Assembly (NCBI GenBank): GCA_012513245.1
Contig: JAAZCN010000106.1
Span: forward strand, 1 to 10,521
Direction: 5' to 3'
DNA from: Synergistaceae bacterium
GTDB taxonomy: Bacteria; Synergistota; Synergistia; Synergistales; Synergistaceae
Length of the DNA stretch: 10,521 nt
The translations under genes and the position numbers were made by a program. Shown here one piece after another: positions 1 through 7,214 of the stretch (position 1 is its first letter; the number at the start of each line of letters is the position of its first letter). The notes beneath the pieces are model-generated. The model searched no databases. It was not told the DNA's origin and saw only the letters and a list, made by a program, of their open reading frames with translations.

Positions 1-100
1 GGGAAGTTCGCACATCCATTATTGCCCGGATCGATGTAAGGAACCCGGCGATGTGAAGTATTATAAAAAGAACAACGAATAGTTTAGATCTTTTTCTCAT
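1..100 (-). CDS. Cardiolipin synthase-like membrane protein, N-terminal fragment
   Basis: This is a partial gene that runs off the left edge; 33 residues are readable from the ATG at 100-98. The peptide begins with a basic stretch (MRKRSK), continues with one hydrophobic membrane segment (about residues 7-24) and ends with AIMDVRTS. This arrangement matches, from memory, the start of bacterial phospholipase D-type cardiolipin synthases, where a first transmembrane helix is followed by a conserved A-x-M-x-x-R-T-(S/A)-Q-G-A-I-A-W segment. If so, the enzyme acts in the inner membrane and condenses phosphatidylglycerol. The ribosome binding site is poor (AAGG almost abutting the ATG), and the start lies 12 bp after the stop of the orphan fragment at 113-175. 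This suggests it once followed that gene in an operon. The family call is moderate because the catalytic HKD motifs lie outside the window. Confidence 0.5.
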   Translation of the reverse strand, partial: MRKRSKLFVVLFIILHIAGFLTSIRAIMDVRTS

Positions 101-111
101 AACCTTATTCT

Positions 112-157
112 ATCAGTAAGTGGTCACATACTCGAACCTATTCCGAAATTCTTCCGG
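112..157 (+). repeat. Left copy of a 46-bp direct repeat flanking the locus
   Basis: The segment from ATCAGTAAGTGGTCAC to AAATTCTTCCGG recurs in the same orientation at 10397-10442. The two copies differ at only two positions (T/C after CCTAT, then G/T), giving 44 of 46 identical. Beyond 157 the copies stay weakly similar for about 18 bp and then diverge. It encodes the last 15 codons and stop of the orphan fragment on the minus strand. Confidence 0.9.
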
Positions 158-175
158 GGTCATATGAGCTGCCAT
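113..175 (-). pseudogene. Orphan C-terminal fragment, relict copy of the gene at the right edge
   Basis: Read on the minus strand, 175-113 encodes MAAHMTPEEFRNRFEYVTTY and a TGA stop. The last ~18 residues match the C-terminus of the partial gene at 10521-10398 (AAHLSPEEFRDRFEYVTTY), with differences mostly conservative (M/L, T/S, N/D). Upstream of residue 1 the similarity ends, the frame runs through the operon terminator, and it meets a stop (TAG at 253-251). There is no convincing ribosome binding site. I read it as a truncated remnant rather than a real small gene. It most likely marks the left boundary of the inserted segment, with the cardiolipin synthase-like gene following 12 bp after its stop. 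The protein family is not recognised. Confidence 0.6.
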
Positions 176-211
176 GAAAAACGCAAGAAGCACATTATCA
201 ACAACATATAA

Positions 212-261
212 AAAAAGAGTAGCAGCGACACAGAAAAACCTTTGCCGCTGCTACTCTTTTT
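212..261 (-). terminator. Rho-independent terminator of the lyase operon, probably bidirectional
   Basis: The arms GAGTAGCAGCG (217-227) and CGCTGCTACTC (246-256) are perfect inverted repeats. They are extended by an A-tract (212-216) and T-tract (257-261), making a 16-bp stem with an 18-nt loop. On the minus strand it lies 22 bp after the lyase stop codon and ends in a U-run, as expected for an intrinsic terminator. The A/T symmetry would also let it stop transcription arriving from the left. Confidence 0.92.
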
Positions 262-283
262 AAAATTGGAGCTCATTTATTTT

Positions 284-1789
284 TTATACTGTATGCAACA
301 GGATTTTGTCTTTAATAAATTCATAAGATTTTTGAATATCCGGAGATATCGGCCTGTCGTTTTCATAAAGGGCAACTTCTTTTCGAAAAGCTATCCATGT
401 GGCTTCTGTTCCCTTGCCAAGCCTTATCTTACTTTTTCTCTTACGCAGATCTATCGCCTGACATCCGTGTATCAGCTCCATCCCGTAAATATATGCGAGA
501 TTATCTGCAGCCTTTCTTAATTTTTGGACCACAAACGGAGTATTGTTAGCATGGTCCTCTATTCCTCCTGCAAGAGACATAAAATCTGCCGAACATGGAT
601 TTGAGAGATGACGGATCTCCGTGTCCATAAATGAATAAGACTTTTGGAAAGCACCAAAACAGTGCGAATCTCCGTCATCATGGCTTAAGAATCTTGCAAG
701 TCCTGTTAATACTGGATTGCATAGCTTCAGCATCCTGTAGCACGACATTCGCGAAACATGGCACAAAACTATACTAATCATTTCCAATCCTGTAGCAAGC
801 GAAGTGGTTTCAAAGTTTGATACAGATATCATGCGTCTTTCATCCACAAGAACACACGGATTATCATCAGTGCTGTTCATCTGAATGTCCATAAATTCCG
901 TGACGTAGTCAAGCGCATCCCGAAGGGTACCGTTCACATGTACTGCACCGCGGAAACATAGGGGATCCTGGACAGATTTTTCGGGGTCGCTGTCATAAAT
1001 GCTGCTTCCTTCAATGATCTTTCTGACATTTTCCGCACTGACCTGCTGTCCCTTAAGTTTTCTTGGGGCGAGTCCAGACGGGTCAAGCGGAGAAGTATTT
1101 CCATTAAGCCCTTCCAGTGATACTGAGTAGACAATATCTCCTATCTCTGCAAGGTCTCTGAGTTTTTTAAGAACCAGGGCCCCCTGTCCTGCTGAAAAAG
1201 CGCTGTTGCTTACTATGGCAAGTCCGTCCTTGGGTCCGAGAACAACAGGTACGAGTCCTGTTCTTCTGTGAGCGTCCATCGAGGACATCCTCTCCCCGTT
1301 GTAAATGACGTCTCCTTCTCCAATCATAGCCAGCCCAATATGAGACATCACGGCAATGTCGGCTTCGCCAACTGAGCCTCTTTCAGGAACGACGGGGTGT
1401 ATCCCGTAATTTATAAATTCTGCATACCGTCTTGCCACAGCAGGCTGAATGCCGGTATATCCCTGAAGAAGGCAATTTAGTCTTATTGCCATCATAGCTC
1501 TGACTTCTTCTTCTGATGCCTCAGGAACAATTCCAAGTGAGTGAGAATAAATCAGTTTACGGTTAAAATCTTCAAAGAATTCTTTCGCGATGGTGTGGTC
1601 TTTATTCCAGCCTACTCCAGTGTTAAAGCCGTAAACAGGAACATCCTCATCAACCAGATCATATACAAGCTGCCTTGAAGCTTCAAGCTTCGCATTTGCC
1701 TCAGGACTTATTTCTACTCCCGCACCTTCAACTGCGATAGACCAGACTTTTTCTATAGTCAGATCATTACCTGTAAGCAATATATTCAT
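284..1789 (-). CDS. MIO-less HAL/PAL-family lyase, probable ergothionase (betaine trimethylamine-lyase)
   Basis: The 501-residue protein has the full length and motif order of aromatic amino acid ammonia-lyases. These include Y53 in VYGFNTGVG, H83 in YSHSLG, N195 in IVSNSAF, Q274-D275-x4-R280 in QDPLCFRG, NSTDDNP at 305-311, SNFETTS at 324-330 and E411-D412-H413. The MIO-forming Ala-Ser-Gly of these enzymes is missing: where histidine ammonia-lyase has GSVGASGDLAP, this protein has GSVGEADIAVMSH (138-150), one residue shorter with no Ser-Gly. The HAL catalytic Tyr280 equivalent is also changed (L277). Loss of MIO within this fold is known for ergothionase, which eliminates trimethylamine from ergothioneine to give thiourocanate in the cytoplasm. 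As I recall, the characterised Treponema enzyme uses a lysine near 384 and a glutamate near 411; K383 and E411 fit. The gene has a GGAGG site (1796-1800), follows the BCCT transporter gene and is the last gene of the operon. Hercynine or another betaine is an alternative substrate. Confidence 0.8.
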   Translation of the reverse strand: MNILLTGNDLTIEKVWSIAVEGAGVEISPEANAKLEASRQLVYDLVDEDVPVYGFNTGVGWNKDHTIAKEFFEDFNRKLIYSHSLGIVPEASEEEVRAMMAIRLNCLLQGYTGIQPAVARRYAEFINYGIHPVVPERGSVGEADIAVMSHIGLAMIGEGDVIYNGERMSSMDAHRRTGLVPVVLGPKDGLAIVSNSAFSAGQGALVLKKLRDLAEIGDIVYSVSLEGLNGNTSPLDPSGLAPRKLKGQQVSAENVRKIIEGSSIYDSDPEKSVQDPLCFRGAVHVNGTLRDALDYVTEFMDIQMNSTDDNPCVLVDERRMISVSNFETTSLATGLEMISIVLCHVSRMSCYRMLKLCNPVLTGLARFLSHDDGDSHCFGAFQKSYSFMDTEIRHLSNPCSADFMSLAGGIEDHANNTPFVVQKLRKAADNLAYIYGMELIHGCQAIDLRKRKSKIRLGKGTEATWIAFRKEVALYENDRPISPDIQKSYEFIKDKILLHTV

Positions 1790-1809
1790 TTTTAGCCTCC
1801 ATAATCAAA

Positions 1810-1847
1810 GCTGCGGATGCAAACGGAAAGCCCGTCCCATCCGCAGC
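1810..1847 (-). other. Intercistronic hairpin between transporter and lyase genes
   Basis: The arms GCTGCGGATG (1810-1819) and CATCCGCAGC (1838-1847) are perfect 10-bp inverted repeats. A nested ACGG/CCGT pair (1823-1826/1832-1835) lies inside the loop. No T-run follows on either strand, so it does not look like an ordinary terminator. On the mRNA it ends 9 nt before the lyase Shine-Dalgarno. Partial attenuation, RNA processing or transcript stabilisation are possible roles; none is shown by the sequence. Confidence 0.65.
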
Positions 1848-1892
1848 AAATATCATATATTTTGCTTATCCAATGGGAATAGACAGCTTTTA

Positions 1893-3464
1893 CTATTCAA
1901 TAATTTTGTCGATAAAGAACACTTTAATAAACGCAATAACCTGAATAGCAAATATGAAGAGTACTACAAAACCTGCTGCCGCTGCCAGTGCTTTGACTCC
2001 GTCTACTCCCTGAGCGCCTCCGCCGTATGCAGCCATTATAATGGCAACTATACCGATAGAAACTCCCCAAAGAACCTTGATCTTTGCAGGCGGCTCTGTT
2101 CCAATGGGGACATTTCTTACGCACATGGAACCAATATTTACCAGCGTGGCATCAGCACAGGTAATGAAAGAGGCAAGGATAACAAGTATATTTATCGGTA
2201 CAACGATAACTCCGAGACCAAAGGGAAGGTTTTTCAAGAATTCCCAAAGGGCCATGATCGCTCCACCTGAGTTTATTGCCCCAACAAGATCGGCTCCGCC
2301 TGTCATCTGCATGTGGATAGCGCTGCCTCCCCAGACTGAGAACCAGATAATGCCGAAAACTGAGGGCAGGATCCAGTTTACTACCATATATTCTCTTACT
2401 GTTCTTCCGTACGAAAGCATTGCAAGGAATATTCCGGTAACAGGAGCATAGCCGACCCAGAAAGCCCAGTCGAAGAGCGTCCATGAACGCGTAAGGGCTT
2501 CCCCTCCTATGTCGATCGGATCCAGACCCCACAGCCAGAAATTATGCATCCAGGAAGCAAGACCGGCTGTCCCTATCCTGAGTATGAAAAGAGTAGGGCC
2601 GGTTATAAGAAGTAGGGCCAAAAGTCCGTAATAGAACCAAGCATTGAGATTTCCGACTATTTTCAGCCCTTTATTCAGTCCAACGTAACTGGAAAATGTA
2701 AATGCAAAAATTATTACCGCGCCGATGCCTATAAACAAAGGAAGACTTTCTTGAATGCCATATACACCTTTAAGTCCCGTGATCACAAGTGTTATGCACA
2801 TTGTAAGGCCGGTAGCCAAACCTATAGTCAGGGCAAGCATAGAAAGAGTATCTATAATAGCTGATGATAACGGCTTTGTTACGCGGTCGCCGAAGAGGGG
2901 CTGCAGTGTTGCTGTAACGGTGAGGCTTCCTTTTTTGTGGTAATAAATATAAGAAACCAGGAGTCCGCAGAGAGCGTAGATTGCATAAGGTACGAATGTC
3001 CAGTTATAAAAACTTCTTGCCATTGCGAAAACAGCAGCCTCTGATGTTTTTGCCGGTATCCCGAGCTTATCAAGCTCACCCCAGACGTTGCCATAGTAAA
3101 TAAGCGGTTCGTTGACACCCCATGTGACTATACCGGTAGCTATCCCTCCGGTAAGCGTCATGGCGAACCATGTCGAAAAACTATACTTTGGCTTTGCATC
3201 CTTACCGCCGATCCTCATTTTGCCTATTTTTGAAAAAGTCACTACAGCTACGAGAACAAAGCTCGCCATTATTGCGATCTGGTAAAGCCATCCAAAGCTG
3301 TCAAGTGACCAGAAGAAGAACAAGTTGCTGGCCTTTGTGAGGGCCGCCTTGTCTACTATGCCAACTATTGCTGCAATTGCAACAACCAGAAACGCCGGGA
3401 TAAAAACTTCCCAACGTATTCCTTTCTTGATATCAGGTGTATTTCGTTTTTGTTCGTCTTGCAT
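1893..3464 (-). CDS. BCCT-family betaine/carnitine/choline-type transporter
   Basis: The 523-residue polytopic membrane protein has the hydrophobic pattern of the 12-helix BCCT family (BetP, CaiT, OpuD type). Family hallmarks are GGIATGIVTWGVNEP (106-120), NWTFVPYAIY (154-163), the tryptophan-rich segment WTLFDWAFWVGYAP (328-341) with GRTVRE (353-358), and ITCAD near the C-terminus. Aligned from memory to BetP, the substrate aromatic box is W155, Y160 (Trp in BetP), Y163 and W336; the adjacent Trp is F335, and Y339 matches the CaiT tyrosine. A trimethylammonium substrate is therefore likely, in a box differing from standard glycine betaine carriers. Position G111 replaces the Asp that marks choline/Na+ handling in BetP-type proteins. 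Short N- and C-terminal tails argue against osmosensing. The start has an excellent AAGGAGG site 9 bp upstream. The gene lies 65 bp downstream of the hydroxylase genes and 103 bp upstream of the lyase gene, suggesting it imports the lyase substrate. Confidence 0.92.
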   Translation of the reverse strand: MQDEQKRNTPDIKKGIRWEVFIPAFLVVAIAAIVGIVDKAALTKASNLFFFWSLDSFGWLYQIAIMASFVLVAVVTFSKIGKMRIGGKDAKPKYSFSTWFAMTLTGGIATGIVTWGVNEPLIYYGNVWGELDKLGIPAKTSEAAVFAMARSFYNWTFVPYAIYALCGLLVSYIYYHKKGSLTVTATLQPLFGDRVTKPLSSAIIDTLSMLALTIGLATGLTMCITLVITGLKGVYGIQESLPLFIGIGAVIIFAFTFSSYVGLNKGLKIVGNLNAWFYYGLLALLLITGPTLFILRIGTAGLASWMHNFWLWGLDPIDIGGEALTRSWTLFDWAFWVGYAPVTGIFLAMLSYGRTVREYMVVNWILPSVFGIIWFSVWGGSAIHMQMTGGADLVGAINSGGAIMALWEFLKNLPFGLGVIVVPINILVILASFITCADATLVNIGSMCVRNVPIGTEPPAKIKVLWGVSIGIVAIIMAAYGGGAQGVDGVKALAAAAGFVVLFIFAIQVIAFIKVFFIDKIIE

Positions 3465-3529
3465 TTCTGTTATCCTCCTTAATAAAGCGAATTTTTGGGA
3501 TCTATACTATTTCTTATGATTTCTGGTCA

Positions 3530-5770
3530 TCATTTACCCAAATCGATCACTGCTTGCACTATTTTTGCCGGAGTAAGCGGAAGATCGGTCAATGATGAGC
3601 CTAGTGCCCTGTTTACTGCATTTACTATCGCCGCAGATACCGGAACAGTGGAGATCTCTCCTATGCTCTTTGCTCCAAAGGGCCCGCCCGGTTCGCAATC
3701 TTCGATCAGAATGATCTCTGTTTCAGGCATGTCCGGAGCATTTATTAGGTGATATTTGTCAAAATTACGCACTTTGGGGATGCCATTACTGTCAAACAAG
3801 AGTTCTTCTGTCAGTGCCATCCCTATACCCATTTGAACCCCCCCATAAATCTGACCTTTTACAAAACTCTCGTTTATTGCCTGTCCTACATCGTGGACAG
3901 CTAGATATCTATCGACCTTGACTAGCCCGGTCAGCTTGTCTACGGTGACTTTAGCGAAATGAGCTCCAAATGATGCGGGGTTCATCTCAGGTCTGTGCTC
4001 ATAGTGGGCCTCAATGGAGACTCTATTTTTTTCCATGATTTCTCTCACAGTATCTCCGATGTCCAGCCTGTTGCCTTCGCACGTAAGCTGTCCGTCATAG
4101 AAATTCACGGGCTTGTCCAAAAGTATTGAAGCCTGCTCACGAAGCATCTTCACAGCTTCTTCCGAAACCAGTCTGGCACACTCTCCGCATACGTATATGA
4201 CCCTGCTGGCCTGGCATCCTGTGTCATATGAAGTGAATTGCGTGTCGGTTTCGGTCACAGTAATTTTTGAAATATCGATCCCGGTGACTTCTCCCACTAT
4301 CTGGGCGAAAGCAGTGGTAGCACCGCTTCCGAGGTCTTGTATCGACGCACGGAGTATTGCAGACCCATCTTCAAGGATCCTGAGCGACATATTTGTGAAG
4401 TCATGGTATTTCGTCTTGTAATAGCCATTGCCGTGCGTACAACAGGCAAAGCCCGTGGCTGTTAGAAACCTGTTGCCCTTTGCTTCCAGGGTTTTGTTTT
4501 TTTCCCAGTCAAAAGCTTCCGCTCCCTTTTTCAGGCATTCGATAACTCTTGCCTTACCGATATTGGCTCCACCTGACGGGTCTTCTTCGAATTCTTTCAT
4601 AAGATTTTTTAATCTGAACTCAACCGGGTCAAAACCAAGCCTCCTACAGAGAAGATCAGTGTGGATCTCAGTGATTGTGTGGATCTGTGGAGAACCGTAT
4701 CCACGGCATGCCCCCGCGGGAGTTGTCGATGTTCTCACGGTTGACCCTTCAAAACTCAGCGCTGGGACCCGGTAAAGCCTTGAAGCCTTTTTAGCCATTG
4801 CCATCATTACTTTCTTCGATCCTGTCAGATAAGCACCTGCGTCAACGGTCATATCAAAGCGTCTGCCGAGTATCACTCCCTGACTATCTATCGCCGTCTC
4901 GACCCTGGCTTTGGTTGCAGCTCTTGTGCGTGTCGATATTATCGTCTCTTCCCTGTTGGTATTAATAAAGACAGGTCTTCCAAGTTTTTGTGCAGCCCAT
5001 GCGCACAATACTTCAAAGACAACCTCCTGTTTTCCGCCGAAAGTGCCTCCCATGTTCACCTTAATCACCCTAATTTTTGATAAAGGTTTTCGCAGCACCT
5101 GCGCGACGGAATGTTGTACGCCAAATGTTAGCTGGCAAGGCGTTCTGACCTCGATCGCAGCTCCCGGGCGGGGTATCGCGAGCACCGCATGAGTTTCCAT
5201 TGCCGCATGATGGATCTTAGGCGTGCTTATAGTGTCCGACTCTACATAAGCAGCGTTGGAAAAAGCGGAATCCACATCACCGTAATAAATGCTTCCGTCA
5301 AAGCTTTTCTGTCCGTCCTCGTGCAGTATTCCTGCCATTTCTGAGGCACTGTCAGGCTCAATAACAGCAGGTAAAATATCATATTCGACCTTGACAAGTT
5401 TCATGGCCTTTCTTGCTTTCTCTTCCGTATCTGCCATGACAAGGGCTATACGGTCTCCAACGTGTTTTGCGTGACCCGTAAGGACCGTTTCATCGGGGTA
5501 ATCATTCTGTCCGGGAAACCACTCGCCGCTGTTATACTTTATCTTAGGAGCGTCAAGGAATGTAAGAATTTCAACTCCTTCGTTCTGAATAGCGTCAGTA
5601 ACATCAATGGACCTCACTATCGCGTTTGCATGCGGGCTCAAAAGAAGGACCCCGAAAAGCACGTTGGGAAAGGGTTCATCCGCGAGATAGAGGAATCGTC
5701 CTCGCACCTTGTCCTTGGCGTCGCATTTCTGAATATTTTTACCAATGTATTTATAAGATGTCTTATCCAT
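3530..5770 (-). CDS. Xanthine dehydrogenase-family hydroxylase, molybdopterin-binding (large) subunit
   Basis: The 746-residue protein is the catalytic Mo-pterin subunit of a three-polypeptide hydroxylase that inserts water-derived oxygen at an electron-poor carbon, usually in an N-heterocycle or aldehyde. The N-terminal a/b-hammerhead domain (about 1-120, DAKDKVRGRFLYLAD) precedes the Mo-pterin domain, with MGGTFGGKQE (240-249), ACRGYGSPQ, QDLGSGATTAFAQ and QASRVIYVCGE. Near the C-terminus, GGPFGAKSIGEIS carries the expected catalytic glutamate (E705). Length is normal for the split form. I place the start at 5770 rather than 5815: the ATG has a GGAGAG site 7 nt upstream (5778-5783), overlaps the FAD gene by 8 bp, and starts the recognisable fold, whereas the 15-residue upstream extension is basic and lies within the FAD gene. 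Substrate cannot be read from the sequence. Operon context suggests an imidazole-thione or urocanate-like product of the lyase; purine or another heterocycle remains possible. Confidence 0.9.
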   Translation of the reverse strand: MDKTSYKYIGKNIQKCDAKDKVRGRFLYLADEPFPNVLFGVLLLSPHANAIVRSIDVTDAIQNEGVEILTFLDAPKIKYNSGEWFPGQNDYPDETVLTGHAKHVGDRIALVMADTEEKARKAMKLVKVEYDILPAVIEPDSASEMAGILHEDGQKSFDGSIYYGDVDSAFSNAAYVESDTISTPKIHHAAMETHAVLAIPRPGAAIEVRTPCQLTFGVQHSVAQVLRKPLSKIRVIKVNMGGTFGGKQEVVFEVLCAWAAQKLGRPVFINTNREETIISTRTRAATKARVETAIDSQGVILGRRFDMTVDAGAYLTGSKKVMMAMAKKASRLYRVPALSFEGSTVRTSTTPAGACRGYGSPQIHTITEIHTDLLCRRLGFDPVEFRLKNLMKEFEEDPSGGANIGKARVIECLKKGAEAFDWEKNKTLEAKGNRFLTATGFACCTHGNGYYKTKYHDFTNMSLRILEDGSAILRASIQDLGSGATTAFAQIVGEVTGIDISKITVTETDTQFTSYDTGCQASRVIYVCGECARLVSEEAVKMLREQASILLDKPVNFYDGQLTCEGNRLDIGDTVREIMEKNRVSIEAHYEHRPEMNPASFGAHFAKVTVDKLTGLVKVDRYLAVHDVGQAINESFVKGQIYGGVQMGIGMALTEELLFDSNGIPKVRNFDKYHLINAPDMPETEIILIEDCEPGGPFGAKSIGEISTVPVSAAIVNAVNRALGSSLTDLPLTPAKIVQAVIDLGK

Positions 5771-6647
5771 TTTTCTTCTCTCCGCCGCTCTCTGAACCCT
5801 TGCCCCTCTTTTCAAGCACTGTCAAAAGATCTTCAGCAAGTGCCTGAAAGGCAGATTTTTTATACGGAAGAGTGCTTCTTCCCGGAATCATCTCTTCAGC
5901 GAATTCACAAAGGGCTTTTTTAAAACCTTGCTCCCTCAAAGAGGGTGGGAGCGTTAGTGCTTTTTCCGCACCGAGACATCTTCTTGCCGCGTTTCCCAAA
6001 GTACCGATAAAAACTCTGCAATCACTGAAATTTCCACTTTCATATCTTGCAGAAAGGGCCATGTTCACACGGGCAATGCTGACTTCGCTTCTGCTTCCGA
6101 TTTTTTTGAATGCTGAGACATATCCATTTTTGATGGGCAAGTTAAATTCTTTTATAATTTCACCGTCTGCCAGCCTGTTAGTATTGGGGCAAGAATCAAG
6201 TACTTCTTCTATCGATAGATACCTGCTGCCCAAAGGAGAGAAAACTGTCACAGAAGCATCAAGAGCCGCCAAGGCACATGGAGTGTCTGCAGCCGGCGAA
6301 GCATTGGCCAGATTGCCTCCTATCGTGGCCCTATTGCGTATTTGAGCCGAACCCATTGTGGCAGCCGCGTCTGCGAGCGCCGCTGCATATTGTTTTATCA
6401 GCTTGTTGGAATGGATAGATGTCATCGTCTCCATCGCCCCGATCCTGAGGGATCGCTCGTCAAGCTTTATGCCTCTAAGCTCTATGATTTTTGAAAAATC
6501 AAAAATCATCGCGCTTTCAGAGAGGTTTTTCCGATTTTTTACAAGCCAGTCCGTTCCTCCCGCAACGAAGTATTTTTCGAGGTTAGCACTTGCGGTCAGG
6601 AAACTCGATAATTCTTCCATGTTGTGCGGGATCAGTAGTTCCGTCAT
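5763..6647 (-). CDS. Xanthine dehydrogenase-family hydroxylase, FAD-binding (medium) subunit
   Basis: The 294-residue protein matches the usual length and fold of CoxM/XdhB-type flavoproteins. The FAD-binding parts are VAGGTDW (28-34), the IGAMETMTSIH segment (69-79) and IRNRATIGGNLANASPAADT (103-122), which wraps the isoalloxazine and pyrophosphate. The C-terminal domain (about 165-280) is the standard CO-dehydrogenase flavoprotein tail and ends in a charged Lys/Glu-rich stretch. It passes electrons from the iron-sulfur subunit to an acceptor such as NAD+ or a ferredoxin-type carrier. The ATG overlaps the stop of the [2Fe-2S] gene as ATGA and has a strong AGGAGG 8 nt upstream. Its 3' end overlaps the large-subunit gene by 8 bp, so translation of the three subunits is probably coupled. 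Confidence 0.92.
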   Translation of the reverse strand: MTELLIPHNMEELSSFLTASANLEKYFVAGGTDWLVKNRKNLSESAMIFDFSKIIELRGIKLDERSLRIGAMETMTSIHSNKLIKQYAAALADAAATMGSAQIRNRATIGGNLANASPAADTPCALAALDASVTVFSPLGSRYLSIEEVLDSCPNTNRLADGEIIKEFNLPIKNGYVSAFKKIGSRSEVSIARVNMALSARYESGNFSDCRVFIGTLGNAARRCLGAEKALTLPPSLREQGFKKALCEFAEEMIPGRSTLPYKKSAFQALAEDLLTVLEKRGKGSESGGEKKNG

Positions 6648-7126
6648 CTGTCGGGCCTCCTGATACGTTCAGCCGCGGTTTCGACCGCATCAACTATCTG
6701 TGTATAACCGGTACATCTGCATATATTCCCGGCAAGCGCCGTCCTGATCTCATCTCTGGAAGGAGATGGGTTTTTAAGCAGCAGCGCCTTCGCAGACATT
6801 ATCATTCCAGGCGTGCAGAAACCGCACTGCACGGCATCACAATCTATAAACGACTGCTGGATCAGATCCAGTTCTCCATTCATTTCAAGTCCTTCAACGG
6901 TGACGATATCGTGGCCGTCCGCCTGAAAGGCCGGTACAACACACGAACAGACGGCTTCGCCATCCATTAGGATCGTGCAAGCACCGCACTCTCCCACTCC
7001 GCAGCCTTCTTTGACACTGACAAGTCCGAACTTATCTCTAAGCACATCTATAAGTCTGTCAGACGCATCAATGTCAGCTGTTCTGACCTTGCCATTTATA
7101 TTTAGTTTTATTTTCAGGTCTATCAC
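6644..7126 (-). CDS. Xanthine dehydrogenase-family hydroxylase, [2Fe-2S] (small) subunit
   Basis: The 160-residue protein has two iron-sulfur domains. The plant-ferredoxin-like cluster is held by C42, C47, C50 and C62 (CGVGECGAC, then a Cys 12 residues on). The four-helix domain cluster, nearest the Mo-pterin, is held by C101, C104, C136 and C138 (CGFC and CRC). This is the complete set for CoxS/XdhC-type small subunits, and it carries electrons from the Mo centre to FAD. It is the first gene of the operon. The start is a GTG at 7126-7124 with only a weak GTTGGG upstream; an in-frame stop lies four codons upstream, so no much longer protein is possible. The weak start contrasts with the strong sites of the downstream genes. 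Confidence 0.93.
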   Translation of the reverse strand: MIDLKIKLNINGKVRTADIDASDRLIDVLRDKFGLVSVKEGCGVGECGACTILMDGEAVCSCVVPAFQADGHDIVTVEGLEMNGELDLIQQSFIDCDAVQCGFCTPGMIMSAKALLLKNPSPSRDEIRTALAGNICRCTGYTQIVDAVETAAERIRRPDR

Positions 7127-7214
7127 CCCAACAAATTATTATCTGCTCTTTTCTTTTCTCTCAGCAGAATTTCTTTTTCACCTATTAAAGTCTACTCCCA
7201 CTGCATAAATGAAC

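Noticed and set aside
101..111. Similarity of ATAAGGTTATGAGAA near the left gene start to ATAAGGTTAGAGAA at the right edge (about 10500-10517)
   Set aside because: It is short, not collinear with the 46-bp repeat and placed differently relative to the shared gene end, so chance is the simplest explanation.
242..520. Plus-strand open frame across the terminator and lyase 3' end, and other long antisense frames under the operon
   Set aside because: They are antisense to strongly supported genes, lack ribosome sites and show no recognisable domain.
1370..1400. A frameshift or sequencing error causing the loss of the MIO triad
   Set aside because: The frame is intact on both sides of the site and conserved residues continue at the expected spacing minus one codon, so the change is a real in-frame difference.
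284..1789. Annotation of the lyase as ordinary histidine ammonia-lyase (hutH)
   Set aside because: The MIO-forming Ala-Ser-Gly is absent (GSVGEADI instead), the Tyr280 position is Leu, and no other histidine utilisation gene is present.
5771..5815. Upstream ATG at 5815 for the molybdopterin subunit
   Set aside because: The added 15 residues are basic, lie wholly inside the FAD-subunit gene and are not part of the fold; the ATG at 5770 has a good ribosome site and a typical short overlap.
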